A DNA stretch of 11,952 bases from Mageeibacillus sp. UBA5436. GTDB taxonomy: Bacteria; Bacillota; Clostridia; Saccharofermentanales; DTU023. Where the stretch lies: assembly GCA_002427545.1 (NCBI GenBank), contig DIRM01000016.1, forward strand, positions 1 to 11,952, in the 5' to 3' direction. The notes beneath the pieces are model-generated. The model saw nothing but the letters and a program-made list of their open reading frames with translations, made no database searches and had not been told where the DNA came from. The translations under genes and the position numbers were made by a program. Positions 8,580 through 11,952 of the stretch are shown here, in pieces (position 1 is the stretch's first letter; each line of letters starts with the position of its first letter).

Positions 8580-9514
8580 AAACTGGTTTTGGTGCTAAGA
8601 AACCTGAGCTTAATGAGCTTACGCGTGTAAAAGATAGGGTTAGTTTTCTTTATCTGGAACATGCGGATATTAAACGACAGGATAGTGCGCTCAAAGTTGA
8701 AGATCAACAAGGAATTATCTTTGTTCCGGCCGCAATTATTAACGTTCTCTTTTTAGGCCCAGGGGTAAATATTACTCATAGAGCCATGGAGCTTATCGGG
8801 AATACTAGTATGGCTGTTGTCTGGGTTGGTGAATATGGTGTGCGCCAGTACGCGCATGGACGAGCTCTGAATCATTCTTCAACTTTAATTGAAAAACAAG
8901 CTAAGCTTGTATCAAATAAACGAACACGAGTCCAAGTTGCCAGAAAAATGTATCAAATGCGTTTCCCTCATGAAGATATTTCTGGCCTTTCAATGGCTGA
9001 ATTAAGAGGCAAGGAAGGATCAAGAATTAGAAACGTTTATCGCCAGGAGTCTAAGAAGAGTGGGGTTAAATGGTACAGAAGACAATATAAAGTCGATAAC
9101 TTTAATGATAGTTCTCCGATAAACAAAGCGTTAACTGAAGCCCATCAATGTTTATATGGCCTGAGTTATGCGGTCATTACTGCTTTAGGAGCATCACCGG
9201 CTTTAGGATTTGTTCACACAGGTCATGATCTTTCTTTTGTTTATGATTTTGCTGATTTATACAAAGCAAAATATTCAATCCCGATTGCTTTTAAAGTAAC
9301 TGCTAAATATGGTGACAATGACATCAGTGATAGAGTGCGCTTAGCGATGAGGGATGCCTTTAGAAATGGTCAATTGTTAAAACAAATGGTTTCTGATTTG
9401 AAATATTTACTGAATGCTCAAGACTTTGTTTCAACAACAACTATTATGAGCTTGTGGGACGATAAAGAAGGATTAAAAAAATTTGGTGTTCAGTATCATG
9501 AGTTTGAAGAATGA
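8576..9514 (+). CDS. cas1e: Cas1e, CRISPR spacer integrase
   Basis: Cas1 is the metal-dependent integrase that joins prespacers to the leader-repeat junction, working in a complex with Cas2. The 312-residue protein has the type I-E hallmark motifs. E147 lies in LRGKEGSRIR. H214 lies in GFVHTGHDLSFVYDFADLYK, together with D224 and D227. These correspond to the known catalytic Glu, His and Asp residues of E. coli Cas1 (E141, H208, D218 and D221). The ATGA junction overlaps the cas6e stop by 4 nt, and an identical 4-nt ATGA overlap joins it to cas2. The protein looks intact, so adaptation could be active. Confidence 0.98.
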   Translation: MKTGFGAKKPELNELTRVKDRVSFLYLEHADIKRQDSALKVEDQQGIIFVPAAIINVLFLGPGVNITHRAMELIGNTSMAVVWVGEYGVRQYAHGRALNHSSTLIEKQAKLVSNKRTRVQVARKMYQMRFPHEDISGLSMAELRGKEGSRIRNVYRQESKKSGVKWYRRQYKVDNFNDSSPINKALTEAHQCLYGLSYAVITALGASPALGFVHTGHDLSFVYDFADLYKAKYSIPIAFKVTAKYGDNDISDRVRLAMRDAFRNGQLLKQMVSDLKYLLNAQDFVSTTTIMSLWDDKEGLKKFGVQYHEFEE

Positions 9515-10386
9515 TTGTTGTTACTTTAAGTAAAGTTCCGGATTCCTTACGGGGTGATTTAACCCAATGGTGTCAGGAAATTCAAACTGGCGTTTATGTT
9601 GGTAATCCTAATTCCAAGGTACGTGAATTGTTATGGCAGCGGATTTGTAAAAATATAGGCTCAGGCGAAGCAACTTTAGTCTATAGCATTAATAATGAGT
9701 TAGGCTATGGCATTAGAACTAACAGAAAAGATTGCCGGGTTCAGGACTATGACGGCTTACCGTTTTTGGTTCATTTATCTGCTATTCAAGCAAAACCAGG
9801 CTTTAGTAAAGCAGCCAAATTTAGAAGAGCTGAATTAGCTAGACGCAAGAAACTAAGGCAAAATTATGAGGCAGTTAATTTTGTGGTTTTAGATATCGAG
9901 ACAACGGGCCTTAATGTTGATGAAGATAAAATTTTGTCGATTGGAGCAATTAAGATTTATCATAATGTAGTTTCTAAATTCTACCGCGAAATTAAGGTGG
10001 ATTGTCAAATTCCAAGTAGTATTTCAAGGTTGACGGGTCTTACAAATTCTATCTTAGATAAAAGTGGAGTTCGCTTAGATCAGGTTTTAAAAGAATTCAT
10101 GAAATTTATTAAAGGACTTCCATTAGTAGGTTATAATGTCAATTTTGATATTGATTTTTTAGAAAAAGCTCTAAATGATGAATTGAGTCTAAGTATTAAT
10201 AACCAAGTTATTGATCTAATGAGTCTAGTCAAGAAAAAAGAAAAATTTTTAAATGACTATAAGTTGAAGACTGTTTTACAGCATTACGGTATTAAAAATA
10301 AAAGACCACATGAGGCTCTGTCTGATGCAAGAGCAACTTATGAATTGGCTTTAAAACTGTTGAAAAATGGTGTTTTGCAATTTTGA
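9511..10386 (+). CDS. cas2e: Cas2e fused to a DnaQ-like DEDDh 3'-5' exonuclease
   Basis: Residues 1 to about 95 are a type I-E Cas2 (MIVVTLSKVPDSLRGDLTQW at the start; GVYVGNPNSKVRELLW at 27-42), the structural partner of Cas1. A basic linker (about 103-117, KFRRAELARRKKLRQ) leads to a DnaQ-like exonuclease (about 123-287). Its Exo I motif is DIETTG (D128, E130), Exo II is GYNVNFD (D213) and Exo III is HEALSD (H267, D272). This is a complete DEDDh set. Such Cas2-DnaQ fusions are known in Streptococcus thermophilus and relatives, where the exonuclease trims prespacer 3' ends before integration. At 291 residues it is about three times the length of a plain Cas2. The start overlaps cas1 by 4 nt. 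The stop lies 29 nt before array 2. Confidence 0.97.
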   Translation: MIVVTLSKVPDSLRGDLTQWCQEIQTGVYVGNPNSKVRELLWQRICKNIGSGEATLVYSINNELGYGIRTNRKDCRVQDYDGLPFLVHLSAIQAKPGFSKAAKFRRAELARRKKLRQNYEAVNFVVLDIETTGLNVDEDKILSIGAIKIYHNVVSKFYREIKVDCQIPSSISRLTGLTNSILDKSGVRLDQVLKEFMKFIKGLPLVGYNVNFDIDFLEKALNDELSLSINNQVIDLMSLVKKKEKFLNDYKLKTVLQHYGIKNKRPHEALSDARATYELALKLLKNGVLQF

Positions 10387-10415
10387 GAAAGGCTTTGTAT
10401 CAAGGATTTTTTAGT
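10387..10415 (+). promoter_or_regulatory. Very short leader of CRISPR array 2
   Basis: Only 29 nt separate the cas2 stop from the first repeat of array 2. The final bases, GGATTTTTTAGT, match the array 1 junction GGATCTTTTTAGT apart from one C. This places the leader end of array 2 on the left. I see no promoter in this gap, so array 2 is probably transcribed from the cas operon promoter, unless one lies within the cas2 coding sequence. Confidence 0.5.
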
Positions 10416-10565
10416 GTATTCTCCACGTATGTGGAGGTGATCCTACTCTTGTAGCGGGTGGCATCCTGGCACCGGAGTATTCTCCACGTATGTGGAGGTG
10501 ATCCTTAATCAGCTAAAAGGTCGCCAAACGGTTGACGGTATTCTCCACGTATGTGGAGGTGATCC

Positions 10566-10635
10566 CACAAAAATAATATTTTTTGACACAAACTATGATA
10601 CACAAAAAAGCCACCCCAGGAACTTAATCCCCAGA
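10566..10635 (+). other. Abnormal 70-nt spacer in array 2
   Basis: Every other spacer in the window is exactly 33 nt, but this one is 70 nt. It is flanked by two perfect repeats and contains no recognisable repeat remnant. Its left half is AT-rich and holds an imperfect direct repeat, TGACACAAA (10584-10592) and TGATACACAAA (10596-10606). Its right half is GC-richer (GCCACCCCAGG, then CCCCAGA). The change in composition hints at two pieces of different origin, but two spacers with a full repeat between them would occupy 94 nt. It may be an over-long prespacer or a product of internal deletion. Confidence 0.85.
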
Positions 10636-11062
10636 GTATTCTCCACGTATGTGGAGGTGATCCTTGATGTAGCTGTTTCATTTACACGTACTTGTTGTAT
10701 TCTCCACGTATGTGGAGGTGATCCTACAAATCAACACCATTATCATTTTGCCAGCGGGTATTCTCCACGTATGTGGAGGTGATCCCAATACAAACGTATT
10801 GCAAATGGTAAACAAGCGGTATTCTCCACGTATGTGGAGGTGATCCCACCATTGGTGGCATTGTCAAAGCATGGAATGGGTATTCTCCACGTATGTGGAG
10901 GTGATCCTTACTACGATGCAATCAAGTCTTTGCAGGAGCAGTATTCTCCACGTATGTGGAGGTGATCCTGAGATATTATTCATTAAATAAGATTAATAAA
11001 AATATTCTCCACGTATGTGGAGGTGATCCCAGCCTTTTCGATAGCACCGTTAATTTGGTTAA

Positions 11063-11079
11063 GTATTCTCCACGTATGT
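11063..11079 (+). repeat. Truncated last repeat of array 2
   Basis: The first 17 bases of the repeat are present, ending CACGTATGT, and the remaining 11 (GGAGGTGATCC begins one base later in the consensus) are absent. The sequence continues straight into isomerase coding sequence (YIDCIFTGQLVDLP). The repeat's own ATG (11076-11078) is the first start codon in frame with that coding sequence. This is a rearrangement junction, not ordinary repeat decay. Confidence 0.92.
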
Positions 11080-11648
11080 ATATTGACTGTATTTTTACAG
11101 GTCAGTTAGTAGATTTACCGACAATAGCTAAAGAGACTAATAATTTAATTATTACCGCACAACACATGGATTCTTTAAAGCCAGGTAGAGGCATGGGTCA
11201 TGTTTTACCAGAAGCTCTTGGTCATGTAGGAATTAAAGCCGTCGTTTTGAATCATGCTGAAAAGACTCTGACGATTGCAGAATTAGATGCAACTATTAAG
11301 AGGGCAAAGGAAGTGGGGTTAGCTACTATCGTTTGCTCAGATACAGTTGAACAATGCCGTGCAATTGCTGAATTAAATCCCGATGTCATGATTTGTGAGC
11401 CTGATAGTTTAATTGGTACGGGGAATAGCAGTAATGAAGATTATATTAAATCGACAACAGCTGCTGTTCGTTCAGTGAATCCCAATATTTTAATTATGCA
11501 GGCAGCTGGCGTAAGTACCGGTCAAGACGTTGAAAAAATTATGCAACTTGGTGCTGATGGCACCGGTGGAACTAGTGGCATTATTAAAGCACCTAGCTGG
11601 GAAGCTAAAATAGTAGAAATGATGTCAGCTTTAGTTAAATTTAAGTAG
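11076..11648 (+). pseudogene. 5'-truncated triosephosphate-isomerase-like gene
   Basis: The 190 residues from the ATG in the repeat stump are the larger, C-terminal part of a TIM-barrel protein of the triosephosphate isomerase family, resembling the shorter archaeal-type enzymes. H60 in VVLNHAE and E108 in ICEPDSLIGTG match the catalytic His and Glu. GVSTGQDVEKIMQLGADGTGGTSGIIKA resembles the phosphate-binding end. The first strand and helix, including the Asn-Lys motif that carries the catalytic lysine, are missing. By comparison with the family roughly 40 residues are lost. No ribosome binding site lies before the ATG. The frame also stays open upstream through array 2, but that part encodes only repeats and spacers. 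I infer a non-functional remnant. The normal gene probably interconverted triose phosphates or a related sugar phosphate. Confidence 0.85.
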
Positions 11649-11661
11649 CAAAGAGATCAAA

Positions 11662-11952
11662 ATGAATATCTATCAAGAAGACATTAATTTAAAGACAAAA
11701 GCGCGAATAAACTACATTAATATTACTGACAAGGTGAAGAGTATTATTAAAAAATCAAATGTTAAAAATGGTTTGGTTTTAGTACAAACTTCGCACACAA
11801 CTTGTTCAGTATTATTTGAAGAATATGTTCATGATAAAGACTTTAATGGCGACGAATACTTGCAAGTAGATTTAAATCACATTCTGGATAAATTAGTACC
11901 AAGAGAATTATCTGAAAATACCAATTATCGTTATCCAGGTCCTAAGCACGTA
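11662..11952 (+). CDS. YjbQ/UPF0047 family protein, partial at right edge
   Basis: The 97 residues visible begin with an ATG 13 nt after the isomerase stop, preceded by AAAGAGA (11650-11656). VQTSHTTCSVLFEE (41-54) with H45, VDLNHILDKLVP (69-80) and the RYPGPKHV stretch (90-97) are signatures of the YjbQ/UPF0047 family. The family is about 140 residues long and is sometimes annotated as a secondary thiamine-phosphate synthase. Its true cellular role is uncertain. The C-terminal third or so lies outside the window. The short gap to the isomerase remnant suggests the two were one transcription unit. After the rearrangement, expression may depend on read-through from array 2. Confidence 0.85.
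   Translation, partial: MNIYQEDINLKTKARINYINITDKVKSIIKKSNVKNGLVLVQTSHTTCSVLFEEYVHDKDFNGDEYLQVDLNHILDKLVPRELSENTNYRYPGPKHV

Larger units (their letters stand above)
10416..11079 (+). CRISPR. CRISPR array 2, type I-E, 10 repeats plus a stump
   Basis: Perfect copies of the array 1 repeat start at 10416, 10477, 10538, 10636, 10697, 10758, 10819, 10880 and 10941. The tenth (11002-11029) has A in place of the first G. The eleventh (11063-11079) stops after 17 nt, where the isomerase-like coding sequence takes over. Nine spacers are 33 nt. The third (10566-10635) is 70 nt. Six spacers begin with T and four with C. Repeat decay at the right end and the GGATTTTTTAGT junction at the left put the leader end next to cas2, so the array runs in the same direction as the cas genes. 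No terminator follows it. Open frames running through this array are repeat artefacts. Confidence 0.97.

Noticed and set aside
1066..10386. An extra or novel defence gene hidden in the cas operon
   Set aside because: Each of the eight genes matches a canonical type I-E component in canonical order, with overlaps or gaps of at most 10 nt. There is no room for another gene.
10583..10599. Possible promoter in the 70-nt spacer: TTGACA (10583-10588) and TATGAT (10594-10599)
   Set aside because: The two hexamers are only 5 nt apart, far from the needed 17 or so, and neither has a good partner at the right distance.
10492..10921. Open frames 10492-10782 (+) and 10724-10921 (-) in array 2, and the extension of the isomerase frame back to 10956
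   Set aside because: All are built from repeats and spacers. The GTG at 10956 lies inside a repeat, and only the part from 11076 on resembles a protein family.

Overview
The window carries a complete type I-E CRISPR-Cas locus from a low-GC Gram-positive bacterium. It most likely comes from the Lactobacillus acidophilus group, and L. crispatus is my best guess. This rests on the AT-rich coding sequence, the clear Gram-positive ribosome binding sites, and a 28-nt repeat (begins GTATTCTCC, ends GTGGAGGTGATCC) that I recall from L. crispatus and close relatives. The species call is recognition from memory, not a search result.

Layout, left to right, everything on the + strand. An AT-rich leader (1-132) precedes CRISPR array 1 (133-952: 13 perfect repeats, one degenerate terminal repeat, 13 spacers of 33 nt). 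A rho-independent terminator (966-992) and a short promoter/RBS region follow. The eight-gene operon is cas3 - cas8e (cse1) - cse2 (cas11) - cas7e - cas5e - cas6e - cas1e - cas2e::dnaQ (1066-10386). Its genes abut, overlap by 1 to 20 nt, or are separated by 10 nt, so it is probably one transcript. Only 29 nt after cas2, CRISPR array 2 begins (10416-11079: nine perfect repeats, one point-mutated repeat, one 17-nt stump, ten spacers, one of which is 70 nt long). Array 2 ends inside a 5'-truncated triosephosphate-isomerase-like gene. A YjbQ/UPF0047 family gene follows and runs off the right edge.

How the parts work together, from established type I-E biology: Cas1 and the Cas2-DnaQ fusion trim and insert new spacers at the leader end. 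Cas6e cuts the repeat hairpin to release 61-nt crRNAs. Cas8e, Cse2, Cas7e, Cas5e and Cas6e form Cascade around each crRNA. Cas3 (HD nuclease plus SF2 helicase) degrades the DNA that Cascade marks. All catalytic motifs I could check are present, so the system looks intact. Both arrays have their leader end on the left and are read in the same direction as the cas genes.

I do not see a new kind of system. The points most worth a second look are the fusion of array 2 to a decapitated isomerase gene with no terminator between them, the 70-nt spacer, the near-absence of a separate leader for array 2, the strong pyrimidine bias at the first spacer base, and a repeat whose last 11 bases equal the complement of the 16S rRNA 3' tail.
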